64,000 nt of DNA from Halichondria panicea (GCF_963675165.1 NC_087388.1:6543651-6607650), one strand, 5' to 3'; counted from the stretch's first letter, positions 9,124 through 21,362 are shown. Numbers and translations: made by a program. Notes: a model not told the origin generated them from the letters alone.

Positions 9124-10375
9124 GTCAAGCAATTGGACTAAACACTGTATTATAGTGAAGTGGACTGAACAAACTAATGCTGTATTAGCGTAATATAGCC
9201 CATGAAGTAAAGAAGCTATAGTAGCTGTAGAGATTATTAGCAGTAGCTATGCCCACGAAATGAACGAAATGTGACTTCTACTATGTAGTATTGTCTCTGT
9301 TAATGTCTTCCACTATGCATGGGGGTTAGTTCGGTAGTAAATGTTTGAGATTGTGTATACCACTGACTAGACCATGTAACCGACATAACATGCACGTGTA
9401 CTTGAAAAGTATTAGGCATGCATGTACAGTAACAGTAGCTAAATCTCACAGTGAGGTAAATGAGGTCAGTGAGGTTGCAGCTAAAGGAGTGTATGTACAC
9501 AGTTCCCCACAGCTATGGTCAGTGGTGCTGATTTAGTGACAAGGTTACCATAGATACACAGCACCGTATCTGCTCTTGAACCTTCACATGCATGTACGTA
9601 CGTTATGCTAGATCGTCAACAGTGGGTGAACTTATATACTATCCAATAAACAGTTGAGGCTGCATGACGTCTTTTTAACATAATTATGTACACAAGCGTA
9701 GATAAGAGTACATGTGTATACTATATATAGTGAGATCACCAAGGCCACGAGATTATCTCCATGGCTACACTGCTAAGGAAGCAAACAGCTTGTAATCTAT
9801 AACCATGCATTATTATGATAATAATTGTCAATAATTATTTATTATTATAGCGAGTGTTCAAGACATGTAATTTTGTTGTGTATTGTTGACAGTTTATATA
9901 TACATAGCTACAAGTAGTGATCTTTGAACGGCCATAACTTGGTTTTGGATTGTCCAATTTCAACGATTTAATCTGGAAGCTTAAAGTGAGCTCTTTCAGA
10001 TGGTGTATTAAAATCAAAAGCAATTTTTAAGGCCCATTTTGAGAAAAAAGCGTGGCCTATATATATAGGTGGGGGAAAAGTTCAAAATTGGGTCCAATCA
10101 AAAGTTGTGAGTTAAACATACCATCTGGATCAGTTTTTTCTAAGCTTTCAGAAAATCAGAAAATTATTGTAATTGGATCGACAGAACTAAAGTTATGGGA
10201 GATCAAAGATCACCAGTAATCAGTACACCACTTATTGACTACAACTTGTACAGAGCCTTTTAGTCTGAATGAAGTGAGGTACACACAATACATCGTCATG
10301 TACACTTGTACTTAGTGAATGGATCAATGAGGGTATCCAGTAGTAAAGACAAATGCTCTTAGTTGTCAGACCCAC
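9124..10375. other. Spacer between EF-hand array and EMC3 exons
   Basis: The first 250 bp are homologous to the 3' flanks of the other array genes (acactgtattatagtgaagtgg...). After that the sequence is AT-rich and carries a family B palindromic repeat (9921-10208). I looked for further EMC3 exons on the - strand here and found none. Confidence 0.5.
9921..10208. repeat. Repeat family B (long imperfect inverted repeat), copy 1
   Basis: The left arm (gaacggccataacttgg...ttggattgtccaatttcaac...aagcttaaagtgagctcttt) is matched by an inverted right arm (ctaagctttcagaaaat...aattggatcgacagaactaaagttatggg). The centre reads agcgtggcctat..aggtggggg. Other full or partial copies are at about 15912-16030, 25465-25590, 29165-29455, 44530-44765, 49530-49795, 57125-57430, 57475-57785, 57822-57930, 59320-59400, 60680-60760 and 62430-62500. 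Confidence 0.8.
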
Positions 10376-11027
10376 CTCTCTAGGTATCCATCCACCGTTC
10401 TCCCTCAGGGCTCTACTACGCATCAGCGCTTGTCTGCATGGGACAGAGAGACAATAATCAATAACAAAATGTATATTATTTACGACCCTCACTTGAAATA
10501 CAATTTTAAAAAGCAAAAAGCAGAAATGCTACTCTAATTGACCTGCAGTAGTGTACTGATTCTTATCAGTGCGTACACTGTAGCTAGCTAGTGGTTGTCT
10601 CTAATAAGGTTTGCAGCATTTCAAGTTCAGGTGCACGCTTTATAATTATGACAGAACTATATATCTATAGCGATAAATAAGTTGCTAATCGTCCACAAGA
10701 GTGGTACAGAACCAAACCACACCCACACCACAACATACTCATAAATGATGTTAGATACATGGTGGATAACTTCCCATAAATACCCTAACCCCTTATTTGC
10801 CACGCCCACTATATATATATAATCCACATCCTACGATACTATAAATAGCGTGTGTGTGTGTGTGTGTGTGCCTACCCGTCCTTGATCTCCTCCAGTGTGG
10901 GGGTCTTAGAGTCGTTGCGTAGTAACACAGTGACATAGTGACGTACTAAACCAAACACGAGGGTGATGAACACTATAGGCAGGATGACCCACTGACGGAT
11001 GGCAGGGTCGATGAGTAGCTCCACCAT
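10376..11027 (-). CDS. EMC3: EMC3, ER membrane protein complex subunit 3 (first two exons only)
   Basis: Exon 1 is 11027-10876 (ATG to a GT donor, phase 2) and exon 2 is 10433-10376. Together they encode about 70 residues: MVELLIDPAIRQWVILPIV..., a membrane segment, RHYVTVLLRNDSK, then QALMRSRALRENGGWIPRE. This follows the start of human EMC3 (LLLDSNIRLWVVLPIV; VLIRSRVLRENGKYIPK). EMC3 is the Oxa1-superfamily insertase subunit of the EMC, which inserts transmembrane helices in the ER. The remaining roughly 190 residues were not found on the - strand down to position 1. Either intron 2 spans the EF-hand array or this is a fragment. An acceptor-like ttcctag just before the ATG suggests a 5'-UTR intron. 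Confidence 0.85.
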
Positions 11028-11361
11028 GGTCTAGGAAGAGCTGTATTAACACACACACGTGGTGTGAGTAGCTTTCTCTTTGTTTAGAGACTGTGATGGG
11101 GATTTCCCTACATGTAGGGACCAACGCCCACTACTTTAAGGCGGCTAAACCTCGAGCTTAATTATAACTTTAAGTGTTTCGAGTTTACACCGCGGACATA
11201 ATTGAGGCCTATCATCCTTGAAGTTGAATATAATTATAGCAAATTGAATACAGGCATGTTATTATTATGAGATAGATATAATCGTCGCTATAGTTACATG
11301 TAACAGTTTCTATGGAAACTAGTGACAATTATAAAAAAAAAATGTTTGTGTAATTATCAAT
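11028..11361. other. Intergenic region between EMC3 and the TAF3 3' end
   Basis: About 330 bp, AT-rich, with no gene seen. It must contain the TAF3 3' end and the EMC3 promoter and leader on the - strand. Confidence 0.4.
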
Positions 11362-14300
11362 TTATCGTTTTGTCTTTTTTAGCTTCTTCTTTTTCTTCTT
11401 TATTGCCTTCTCTCGGCAACCAGGGCAGTACCATTTCTCATTCTCGGGAGGTGCTACGACCACGCCCACGCATCGCCAGTGACACCAGTCATCACAACCA
11501 TCACAACCAATCATGGGAGAGCCGTCGTCTTTGAGGTTACACACTGGACAAATGGTATCCGAGCCGAGTGAGGGTGTGATGACGGGAGGTGGGCGGGGGA
11601 GGGTGGGAGGTGGGCGGGGTACAGCGGGGACACTAAATAACCTGGAGGGAATGTTGTTTCTTTGAGCAAATTGTAATGTGCAGACAAGGTTGTCCAACTA
11701 TTGCGCTCATAGAAATAGCAAAACTGTACAGTTATTGTATTGTCCCAATATACTAGTGGTAGGCATTTGTACTGTCTGGGGAAATTCTACGTTTGCTAGA
11801 GATGTACTGTGAACCCAACACACACACACTGGGGTACTGATTATTCTGCTACCAAGAACATTCCGTAACTGTACTGTTACAAGCCAACACTCACAGACAC
11901 TATTATATTGTACACCATGCTATACTCACAATGGTGGTGCTTCTCTTGACTGTTTCTTAGAGCCTTGCTTCCTCTTCTTGGCAGCCAGTGTAGCTTGCAG
12001 CTTCCTAGACTTGTGTACGGCTGTGAGGTAAAGGATTCAACACTATAATATAATTATTCTGTTTCAAGGCAAAGAAAAGGATGTATATAATTATAGTGTC
12101 ACTAATGATAATTATAATTATAAGTATAGAATGTTTGAAGGTCACCACACAACATGTTAAATTGTATAATAACTTTTATGTACCTGGTTTTCCACCAGAG
12201 GGCCATGGCGACGGCCCCCCCCTGGGTAGAGACCCCCCAGCTTGTTGTAGCACAGCCTTACTTATCGTCAGCTTTAGACCACCACCTCCGCCCACTCCAC
12301 TCACACCACTCACACCACTCACACTGTCACTCGAGCTGCTGCTACTGGACGAAGAGTCGTCATCACTGGAGAGTGCACGTGTGGGGACAAGTGAGGGGGT
12401 GGTGTGGGAGGGGAGGAGGTGTGAGGGTGTGGGGTGCGAGGGTGTGGTGTGTGAGGGGAGGTGATGTGAGGGTGTGGGGCGCGAGGGGGTGGTGTGTGAG
12501 GGTGTGGGGCGTGAGGGTGTAGTGTGTGTGGGCGTTGGAGGGTTGCTGCTACTGTCTTCATTGTCAGAACTGGAGGAGGAGCTCGATGAACTAAGAGGTG
12601 TGGTCACAACCTAGGAGGAGGATATGAAGCATGAAACTGCAAACAGGCTATTTCACTGTGCAGAGAAACAGACTTGCATTAAATATTAATTTTGGGCCTA
12701 TTAATTACTGCGATCATGAGATCTAAGCACACACCGGAGCACTATTAAACATGCAACTTTTGTTTTGAAATTGTACAGTTCTATCTCAAGTGTGGGTACA
12801 AATTTAGCTCTCAAAATAATATTTTTTATGTACGCCATAAATGATAATATACACCAGATACTGTACCTGTGGTTCAAGGCGAGATCTTTTCGCGTATGTT
12901 TCATCACTTGGCGAAATTTCCAGCTCCCTCTTACGAGACCCAAGGGGTGTGGTCTGTGCAGAAACGGGTGTGGTATCAAAATCAGTTTGTGTTGCTGACT
13001 TTGGGGTCGAAGTAGAGAGACTTCCAAATTTAGCCAGTCGAATTTTCAACATTTCGAAAGATTTTTTCGGTTTTTCCTCAGGAGTGGTTGGGGCAAGCCT
13101 GAACTTAGTGTGCCGCAGTAGACGTCTGTTGATTGTAATTTGTAGGGGCACACTCGTAGTGTGAGGGGGTGGAGTGGGTGGGGTCAGGGGGAGGGGCTTA
13201 ACTGGCGGTGGCAACAAAGTCTTTTTAATACTAACCATCAGTGATGACACAGCAGGTGGTTCAGCTGGTTTTTGAGGTTTTGCGCGACTTTTCTTACTCC
13301 GTTTTCTACTAACTTTCTTTGGTTTGCTGATACCAAGTACATCTTCTTTAGATACAGTTCGTCGCCTTCCTTTAGTTTCACCTTTAACCCTTTCGGTACT
13401 AGTTGTAAGTAGACACGCTGAGGCGTCCTCTTCACCTTGCGACTCCTCCCCTCTAAATACGGGAACCTCATCGCCACTTTCATCATCGTCTGTTGATAGC
13501 TCTAGCTCAAGAACCTTGGTGGTCTCCAAATAATCATCGGAAACTTGAGCAGACCGCGTATGTATCATTTCACTGCTGTCGTCTTTAGAGCCTCCAATTT
13601 CAATGGACATTTGTCCGTCAAAAGCAGCAGGGAGAGAGACAGGTTCTATTTTAGTAATTTGTTCAATAATTTCTTCGTTGGCTTTAATTTTCGACGATAC
13701 TACGGGAGATTTTAATACTTGCTCTTCGAAATCTGTATCCCCTTTAGTGTGTGTATCTGAAGAATAGTCTAACATTTCTTGTTGTACTTCGACCTCCGAG
13801 TCGGCTTGTTCAGTAGGGGGCTTCGTATCGAGGTCAGAGTTCGAACCCTCGTCAGATATTGAGAGATTGTCTTCGGAAAGTTCGACGTCTTGTGGTGGAG
13901 GGTATGAGTGGGCGTGTATGGGGGGCGAGTGGTGTGAGGAGGGTGTGAGTGGGCGGGACACTGGTGAGGTTGGTGGGGAGGGTGTGAGTGGGCGGGACAC
14001 TGGTGAGGGTAGTGGAGAGGGTGTGAGTGGGCGGGACACTGGTGAGGGTAGTGGAGAGGGTGTGAGTGGGCGGGACACTGGTGAAGGTAGTGGAGAGGGT
14101 GTGAGTGGGCGGGACACTGGTGAAGATGGTGGGGAGGGCGTACTGACAATACTAGAGTCTCTATATTCAACTATTGGCTGTTCTTCTATTTCTTTCTTTT
14201 CGATCTCTTCGCCCTCTGAACTCTCTGTCTCTGATAATCTTGAGAGCACTTCCTCCAATCCGACCACTTCCTCTTTGCTTCTGTTAATTATCTCCGCTTC

Positions 14301-16327
14301 CTCCAAAACTTCCATCTCATCTTGTACTTCCTCCGGTGAGGGTTGTGGCGATATGATCTCTTCAGAAGTTTGTGGCGGTGATTCTATAGGGGTGGGGTTT
14401 CGAACGACCTCTGGTGACCTCTCTGCAATGACCTTCGGTGACATCTCCGCAGTGACCTCTGACCTTTCCACAGTATCATGTGCTGGAGGGCTTAAGGAGC
14501 TACGTACGAGACTGATGGATATTTTTTCAGTACTGACATGAAAATCTTTCAATGGTAGTCTTTGCGGACTCTGTGGTACTTGGTACAGCTGTGCCTGTGG
14601 TGGAGACGTGACATGAGTGGGGACAATAGGAGGAGGAGATTCCATTGTTGGAACAGAATCAATTTTAGATACAAGAGGGGAAAATTGCTGACTCGGCATA
14701 ATGTTTTCCACATTCAAACTCAATTTTCGTAACTTGGGTCCTTTTGTAACTGTCGGTTTTTGTGGTAATTCGACCTTTGAACTCTCAGATTTGACAAGCT
14801 CTTGCTTAAACGCAGATTCAAACACATTAGAAACCCCACCCCCGGACTTTGTGTCGGAGGTTCTAATGAACGCCCCCTCTCGGAGGAGGTTGCCATCGGA
14901 GATGCTACTTCTGCGGCTTCCACTGTCCTCACTAACGTCTGACGAGAAAATGCGTGGGCGTGATTGTGGTTGTGGTAGACCTCTTGACGTGTCGTGAGAT
15001 GTGTGGAATGGGTGGAGTATGTGGGCGGTGTCCATTGGTTCTGTGTCACTGTGATCCTCACTAGCAGCGTCAACTCCACTCTCCGTGTCATCAACGTCTT
15101 CTTCTGTGTGTGTGGTGTGGATGTGTGTGGGTAGTGTGTGGGTGGTGGGGATGTGTGTGTGGGGGGTGGGGATGTGTATATAGTGTAGGTGGTGGGCGAT
15201 GTATGTGTGTAGACTACCTTTGTGTGTAGTGTTGTCCTGAAGTAGTGGTAATGGTGGTAAGTGTGGGGGGATGCTCTCATCACCACTCTCCTCTGAGCTC
15301 TGATTGGACGACACTGATCCATGGCGACACGCCTTCTTACGATGTACAACTGTACAGAGAGGGAAACAAGTTCATACTCATGATCATGTACACATACACG
15401 TGTACACATCTTTAAGATACACAGTGATTATCTATTGCAAAAATGCTAATTGATCAGCATTAAGCGAGTTGCAGTTGATTATTGCGTGTAAGACACTGCA
15501 CAATCAGCACAATGAATTGCCAACCTCTACAGTCTTGTATTTAGGCTTGGTAGTGCGTAGAAGTGTTATCATATAAACTAAGTAAAGCTAAAGGTATAAT
15601 ACGTAAAGCTTTGCAGTGGAGATGAGAATGATGTGCATATACAGTAGGAACGCTACATCACAAGAGGAAATGTAAATATTTTACATACATCAACCCTCCT
15701 ATACCTGAGTGTTCTCCATCATGTATGTGGCTGGAGCTTTGTTGTATGGGATAGAGGGGGACCTTCTGGTCGAGGGGGGTGGACCTAACCTGGCCCATGT
15801 AGTCAGTCAGCTCTGGTAGACTCACTCCAATGTCTGTAAATGCTTGAGACAGATCCACAAGGTTAGGTTCAGTCCGATTGTCTGGGAGGGAGAGGAGGCA
15901 TAATTATACTGATCTTTGAATGGCCATAACTTTTGCTAGGATTGTCCAATTCCAATGATTCAACAATTTTCTGGTAGCTTAAAGTGAGCTCTTTCAGATG
16001 GTGTATGTATTAAAACCAAACGTTACTTTTTCTATTATTTGACCTATTAATTTTTAAATACATTTATATACTGTGTGTCTGTGTGTGCGGCTCATTCGAC
16101 ACTACAAATTAACCACTTCGTACGTATGTACAATACTTGGTGACATTAGTGACTAGCTCACCATGGCAACTGTAAGCAGAAGTGGTCCTGCCAATGGTTA
16201 GTATATACTGTCGAGTGACATCAGCCAGAACATCAGCAGCATTGCTGTTCATGGCGTGCCAGCCTAGAGGTTGACAGATCTTCCCCACCACATGTCGTAG
16301 CAGACCTTGAGTGAACTCTTCGCTCAT
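11362..16327 (-). CDS. TAF3: TAF3, TFIID subunit with histone fold and H3K4me3-type PHD finger
   Basis: Six exons (16327-16162, 15881-15705, 15349-12867, 12610-12184, 12020-11930, 11641-11362) join in phase to 1207 residues; human TAF3 has 929. Residues 1-85 form the histone fold (LLRHVVGKICQPLGW, QAFTDIGVSLPELTDYMGQV), which pairs with TAF10 in TFIID. A long disordered acidic, Ser/Pro-rich middle follows. The C-terminal PHD finger (about 1147-1192: CPVCNLKDDGSPMIGCDGC, then DDWCHWRCVGV and WYCPGC) retains the zinc ligands and the Trp in DDW. The human finger reads H3K4me3. The protein ends in a basic tail (KKKKKKLKKTKR). Exon 3 holds a 39-bp coding minisatellite, and exon 4 is Thr/Pro/Ser/His low complexity. 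The gene lies 211 bp downstream of LIN37 on the same strand. Confidence 0.93.
13935..14135 (-). repeat. 39-bp coding minisatellite in TAF3 exon 3
   Basis: Five tandem in-frame units encode SPVSRPLTPSPLP (13 residues, with small variants such as SPPTS). SP and TP pairs recur, so the array could be a multi-site proline-directed phosphorylation region (inference). Confidence 0.85.
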
Positions 16328-16538
16328 CCTAAGGCAGGATCATGAAGACAGCAGCTAGCTAGCTTGTTCAGGTTAATAGTCACGGTATACGGTAATGGTC
16401 TTCTTAGTATTAAACAAGGTAATGGTCGCCTTAGTAATAATAATAATTTAATAGCATTCAGTAAACAAAAAATAAATATAGTTACAAAAACAGAAATGTG
16501 GAAAGTATTTAGAACAAAAGTTCCAGTTTTGAACAGAG

Positions 16539-16590
16539 TTACGACTTTTGAAACATTCCTCTGAGAATTTCGAGGCTAGTTCCATACCTG

Positions 16591-16629
<39 letters not shown>

Positions 16630-18019
16630 CGTATACATAAGTGTGTGTGAACAGTTACTGTGTGCACTGTACATAATGCTACACAGTTGTTGTGTGCACT
16701 GTACATAATGCTACACAGTTGTTGTGAGGACTGTATATATACCTGAGTTGGTTCTGTGCAGATGCCACCTTCCAACGAGACCGCACCTCCCTCCAACGTC
16801 TCAGGTGATCCCTCCTGTACTCACCCAGATCACCTGCTAACTCTGACGTGCCCTGCAGATAGTACAACTACAGTTATGTCACATCTTGCCCTAACTGCAT
16901 GTATATTTTGCAGTGTTTACCATTACATACACAAGTATCTTATAATGGGTGAAACCAGCTGTAGGGGAAAGTCCCTAGCTTCTCACACAGGCTATATATT
17001 TACCAATGATGAGATTACAATAAACGTAACTGCACCTCTCTTATTAAATTGTCCATTTCCTCTCGGCTTTTTGAGATTGGTGGGTGTGGTTTTGGAATAT
17101 CAATCCGTACTTCACGACCTTCCTTATCCATCGGTAGTGGAGTGGGCGGTGGGAGTGTGTGTGGTGTGAGGTGGCACTGTGAGGGTGGTGTGGCGTGTGT
17201 GCAGTCTGGATTATTGGACATCCATTCTCGACACATGACGTAGAGTGGGGTCTCAGGCGAGAACTTGGCTAGGTCAACTTTGCGATCGAATAATGTCATC
17301 ACATGTGGAATGTACCGAACTCCATTGGACAAGTCATAGCCGTCTGTGGGTGTGTGTGTGTGGGTGTGTGTGTGTGTGTGTGGGTGTGTGTGTGGGTGTG
17401 GGTGGGTGTGGTGTGTGTGGGGGGGTATTATAACATCGCCTCGATAAATATATTATTTATTTTAGACAAGGGGAGGGGGAGGTACATGAATATGTGATGT
17501 ATAATTATTGCCTCAAGTATGTTGTTTAAATAACGACGCACACACGTACACATACCTGGACTGCCTTTCCTCAGATCTTTTCTCTTTCTTTTCTTCCTCT
17601 GCTTCACACCTACTTTACCTGAGTATGCAGGGCCTACTATAAATACAGGGACAGGTATACAGTTGTGATGGTGGTACGCACTGTGCTTTCTCTTTCTACC
17701 CCTGCCAGTATCATCGGTGAGGTCCAGCAGATCTCTAGCAGCCTCCTCTACATCTGCGTCAATACTGTCATCCCTAGTGTGTGTGTGTGTGTGTGTGGGT
17801 GGGTGAGTGTGTGTGTTGTGTGGTGTGTGTATGAGTCGTCTCTGATCTTAATACCTGCTTTCTTCGATGCTTTTCTGAACTAAATTGTCCAACAGACCTT
17901 TCAACTGAGTCCTCCCTAGACATACAACAAAACACTTAAAGGAATACATGAACGTGGTAGTAGAAACATGGTAGGAAAACCATAGAGATCTACTCACCTT
18001 GAGCCTTGACGTCGCTCAT
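16539..18019 (-). CDS. LIN37: LIN37, MuvB/DREAM complex subunit
   Basis: Seven exons (18019-17998, 17915-17855, 17773-17682, 17618-17556, 17343-17036, 16852-16743, 16587-16539) join in phase to 234 residues; human LIN37 has 246. The N-terminal QLKGLLDNLVQKS matches the human helix (QLDAVLQCLLEKS). A basic linker (KQRKKRKRK) follows. Next is the conserved CRAW-type core LFDRKVDLAKFSPETPLY / MCREWM. The C terminus (RRWREVRSRWKVAS, NQLRYGTSLEILRGMF) matches RRWKRIRQRWKEAS-type human sequence. LIN37 is part of MuvB (LIN9, LIN37, LIN52, LIN54, RBBP4), which represses cell-cycle genes as DREAM. Exon 1 is only 22 nt. The acceptor of exon 5 is a (CA)n-type tract. Confidence 0.93.
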
Positions 18020-18820
18020 AGCCGGCCACTCCTTTATATATGTGTGAGAAAAAACACAAATAGACTCTATTAAAGTTCACCACCAATAGAATAATTATGT
18101 GTAGTCTTCTGACGATCTTTCCCCATTCAGTTATGCAACCTCGTTATTGTGTACATGATGTTTATTATTATGTACATAAAACAATACCACATTAATCTTC
18201 GTAACTCTCAATTATATAAGCCGAAACAATGGCTGCGATCATATAATTATATAAGAAGCCTATCTGAGGCAATTTAGTGCAAAAAAAAAAGCGGTCTGGC
18301 CAGAAACTGCTTAGGGGGTAAAGTACTACTTTTTAGGGTAGCATAAGTACTGCTTTTTGAGGGCAGCATAAGTACTACTTTTTAAGGTAGCATAAGTACT
18401 GCTTTTGAGGGCAGCATAAGTACACTACATACACCTAGCAGTGCATACTGTGAGTTACAGAACTCCGGATCAAGTAGCGCTCTGATGGCAGATGCCAGTT
18501 TCCCGACACCCAACCACCAGCTCCGGAGCCCCATGAATAACCACAAGCGCTACTTTGGGTCACCCGAAGTGGTTTGTAAAAAAGTGAATCTGATAGTCTG
18601 TGTCTCATAAATTAGCCGCCCTTTCTAAGCTAGTCTCATATCAGCAGAGTCTACATGTAGCTGATTATATTCACCAGAAGCTAATCATGCACAAGAGTAT
18701 GCACAACTTAATGATAAATGTATAATTTTAACAAACCAGGAGTTGTACTATAATTATACTGATACAGAACACTACAGAAAATATTATGAATGATTGCCAC
18801 TGCACTACACACAGTAAATA
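18020..18820. other. Intergenic region upstream of LIN37
   Basis: No gene is seen. Positions 18310-18425 hold a short tandem repeat (agtactactttttagggtag / cataagtactgctttt...). The rest is AT-rich single-copy-looking sequence that must include the LIN37 promoter. Confidence 0.5.
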
Positions 18821-19096
18821 TTGTCTCCTCCATGCAGCCATGGCTTGTAGTCAGGGTGTTGTCTCCTCCATGCAGCCATGGCTTGTAGTCAGGAGGGTGT
18901 TGTCTCCTCCATGCAGCCATGCATGGCTTGTAGTCAGGGTGTTGTCTCCTCCATGCAGCCATGGCTTGTAGTCAGGGTGTTGTCTCCTCCATGCAGCCAT
19001 GGCTTGTAGTCAGGGTGTTGTCTCCTCCATGCAGCCATGGCTTGTAGTCAGGGTGTTGTCTCCTCCATGCAGCCATGGCTTGTAGTCAGGGTGTTG
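18821..19096. repeat. 38-bp minisatellite grown from the end of a TRAF-like gene
   Basis: About seven units of 38 bp (containing tgtctcctccatgcagccat and ggcttgtagtcaggg), some with small insertions. Read on the - strand, the first unit is the natural end of the MATH-like domain (HPDYKPWL...). The array has extended the 3' end. The unit length is not a multiple of three, so each copy shifts frame. Confidence 0.88.
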
Positions 19097-20038
19097 TACA
19101 GTGAGTCTGACAACAAGTGAATCGTCTTTGAGGTACTGAGTGTTGTTTGATTGGGACTGGTGGATAAGGATATCGTAGACTTTTTCTCCATCTGTATCAG
19201 TGCGGTGTGTTGCAGCTACATGGTACTTGTCTTCTAACTGGTTAAGAATCTCAATAGTGACTTTCCCGGGAAATAGACAATGAAGGCAGAGAGGCGGATC
19301 GAAAACCGGATTGTCTTCACAAATATGCATCACCACAAATTTCGTTTTTAATTTTACAATGCCTAATAAGAACATCAACTCCGTATCCAGGAGGTATGGT
19401 GAAACCTGTAGTAATACAATCATCATTTTCAATGTTCTGATCAAAATTGGTTATCTTAGATGTAATCGATTTTGTTTTTTGCTCGTTATAGTCATATCCA
19501 AGACTTTGCATTCCAAAGCAGCCACTTTCGTTGTCGTTGAAAGTTCAACTGTTTTCTCCATCGATAGTTGCAAATGAAGTTGGTGGTTTTCTTCGTGTTG
19601 CTCTATGTCCTTTCGAATGACCTTTGCCTCACAGCCAATAGCAGCATACTTGCACTGCATAAGCTTGTAGTCACATCTGGTGGTGTGTTGAGACAGGGTA
19701 CTGAGTGGTCCCACCCAACCACAACCATTCTCATGGTGACCACACTTCACCCTCAGGGCTTGGATCTCACGAGCACCTGAGAGGGGAGAAATGAGCTTGA
19801 AATGTCAACTGATACTCTTACTTCTATTATCATCAAATGGGTCCCCCTCTTGCCTGCAGTGTGGACACTCGTCTCTCAGGTCCATGTACTGTGTCAGACA
19901 GCTAGCACAGAAGACTGTTCCACAGCAGTTCATTTGTTGAGGCTTGTCCGCCACAGATAAGCATATCAGACACACCAAAGAGTCCGGAGGGTCTATAAGA
20001 AACACAACATCACTAAGTAGAGTACTGCTCCCTGCCAT
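19083..20038 (-). pseudogene. RING/TRAF-like gene copy A, frameshifted
   Basis: Exon 1 (20038-19823) encodes a RING (CLICLSVADKP, CPHCRQEGDPF), and exon 2 starts at 19776 with a TRAF-type zinc finger (CGHHENGCGWVGPLSTLSQH). Compared with the intact paralogue at 20223-21203, an 11-nt length difference near 19490 shifts the frame. A second shift near 19320 is needed to reach the MATH-like end (FPGKVTIEILNQLEDKY, YLKDDSLVVRLTVQHPDYK). Stops fall in frame at about 19451 and 19317. The 3' end runs into the 38-bp minisatellite. If translated, it would give a RING plus zinc-finger protein lacking the MATH-like domain. Probably a recent pseudogene; assembly error is less likely because two shifts are needed. 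Confidence 0.8.
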
Positions 20039-20222
20039 TTTTCTTGACTGCTGTACCACGTGGGTATATAGCACTCTACAATTAATATGTATTATAGTTA
20101 TTGCCCAGCCAGAGTATAATTATTTATTGTGTGCATAATTATATGACACAAATTATTACTGCACACTTGGGTTTCATGCATAACATGATAGCTGATATTA
20201 AATGCAAGTAGTGTTTTCAAGG

Positions 20223-21203
20223 CTACACAGTTGTCTCCTGCAGCCATTGCTTGAGGCCAGAGTGCTGTACAGTCAGTCTAACAACAAGTGAATCATCTTT
20301 CAGATACTGAGTGTTCAAGTGTCGATTAAACATCAGCTTTGAGCGGCGGATGCAGAAACCATTTTCTATTCCCTTACTTGTAGGAGTTTGGTGTGTTGCA
20401 CCTAGATGATGGTTCTTGTCCTCCAACTGGTTTAAAATCTCAACAGTGACATTTCCGGGAAATGGATAGATAAGAGGGCCGAAATCTGTTTGACTTTGCA
20501 AAATTGAAGCGCATTCGATTATATTTCTGTCATCAGTACTTTTTTCAACACAAACTTTCAATGTGTGACCAGGAGGTGTGGTAGTAAACGACGTACTAAC
20601 GAAACCATCATTGTTTATGTGATGCTCAAAATTGCTCATCTTAATTGTAAAGCAATTTGTTTTTTGCTCGTTTGTCACTTTGCTTTCCAAAGCAGCCATT
20701 TTTTTCGAGAGTACTACTATTTTCTCCATTGATAATTGCAAATGCAGTTGGTGGTTTTCGTCGTGTTGCTTAATATCCTTTTGAATGACCTTTGCCTCAC
20801 AGCCAACAGCAGCATATTTGCACGACACAAGCTTGTAGTTACATCTGGTGGTGTGTTGAGACAGGGTACTGAGTGGTCCCACCCAACCACAACCATTCTC
20901 ATGGTGACCACACTTCACCCTCAGGGCTTGGATTTCACGAGCACCTGAGAGGGGAGAAATGAGCTTGAAATGTCAACTGATACTCTTACTTCTCTTGTCA
21001 TCAAATGGGTCCCCCTCTTGCCTGCAGTGTGGACACTCGTCTCTCAGGTCCATGTACTGGGTCAGACAGCTATCACAGAAGACCGTTCCACAGCAGTTTA
21101 TTTGTTGAGGCTTGTCTGCCACAGATAAGCATATCAGACACACCAAAGATTCCGGAGGGTCTGTAAGAAACACAACATCACTAAGAGTACTACTCCCTGC
21201 CAT
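20223..21203 (-). CDS. RING/TRAF-like E3 ligase-type protein, copy B
   Basis: Two exons (21203-20990 and 20944-20223, phase 1) give 311 residues. Order: RING-like domain (about 20-62: CLICLSVADKP, NCCGTVFCDSC, CPHC); one TRAF-type zinc finger (GHHENGCGWVGPLSTLSQH, then CKYAAVGCEAKV); a short coiled coil (about 130-160); a MATH-like domain ending LKDDSLVVRLTVQ. In NCCGTVFC, Thr sits where most TRAF RINGs have the His ligand (CGH.FC), so zinc binding at that site may be altered. Such proteins usually act as ubiquitin-ligase adaptors in innate signalling (family knowledge). The specific role here is unknown. The start lies 160 bp from the divergent TEX264 start. Confidence 0.85.
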
Positions 21204-21362
21204 TTTTCTAGACTGGTTGCCATGTGGGTATTGCACTGCACATGCAGCCAGCCCCACCCCCCAGCTGCAGAGACACTTACAAGTATGACATCATCTTTGA
21301 GTTTACTAACCGGAAGTAAACACGTGTCAACCCAAACACACTAGATTAATTAATTAATAAAG
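21204..21362. promoter_or_regulatory. Divergent promoter between RING/TRAF-like copy B and TEX264
   Basis: Only 159 bp separate the two start codons, which point outward. The sequence contains ccggaagt, an ETS-type motif, at about 21311 and a taattaattaataa run close to the TEX264 start. A shared bidirectional promoter is inferred from spacing. Confidence 0.5.

Noticed and set aside
12154-12522. + strand frames opposite TAF3 exon 4
   Set aside because: They are antisense of a low-complexity TAF3 exon whose - strand reading has correct splice phase and family context.
13867-14541. 224-residue + strand frame (GVSGRDTGEGSGE repeats)
   Set aside because: It is the antisense shadow of the TAF3 coding minisatellite, with no homology or splice signals of its own.
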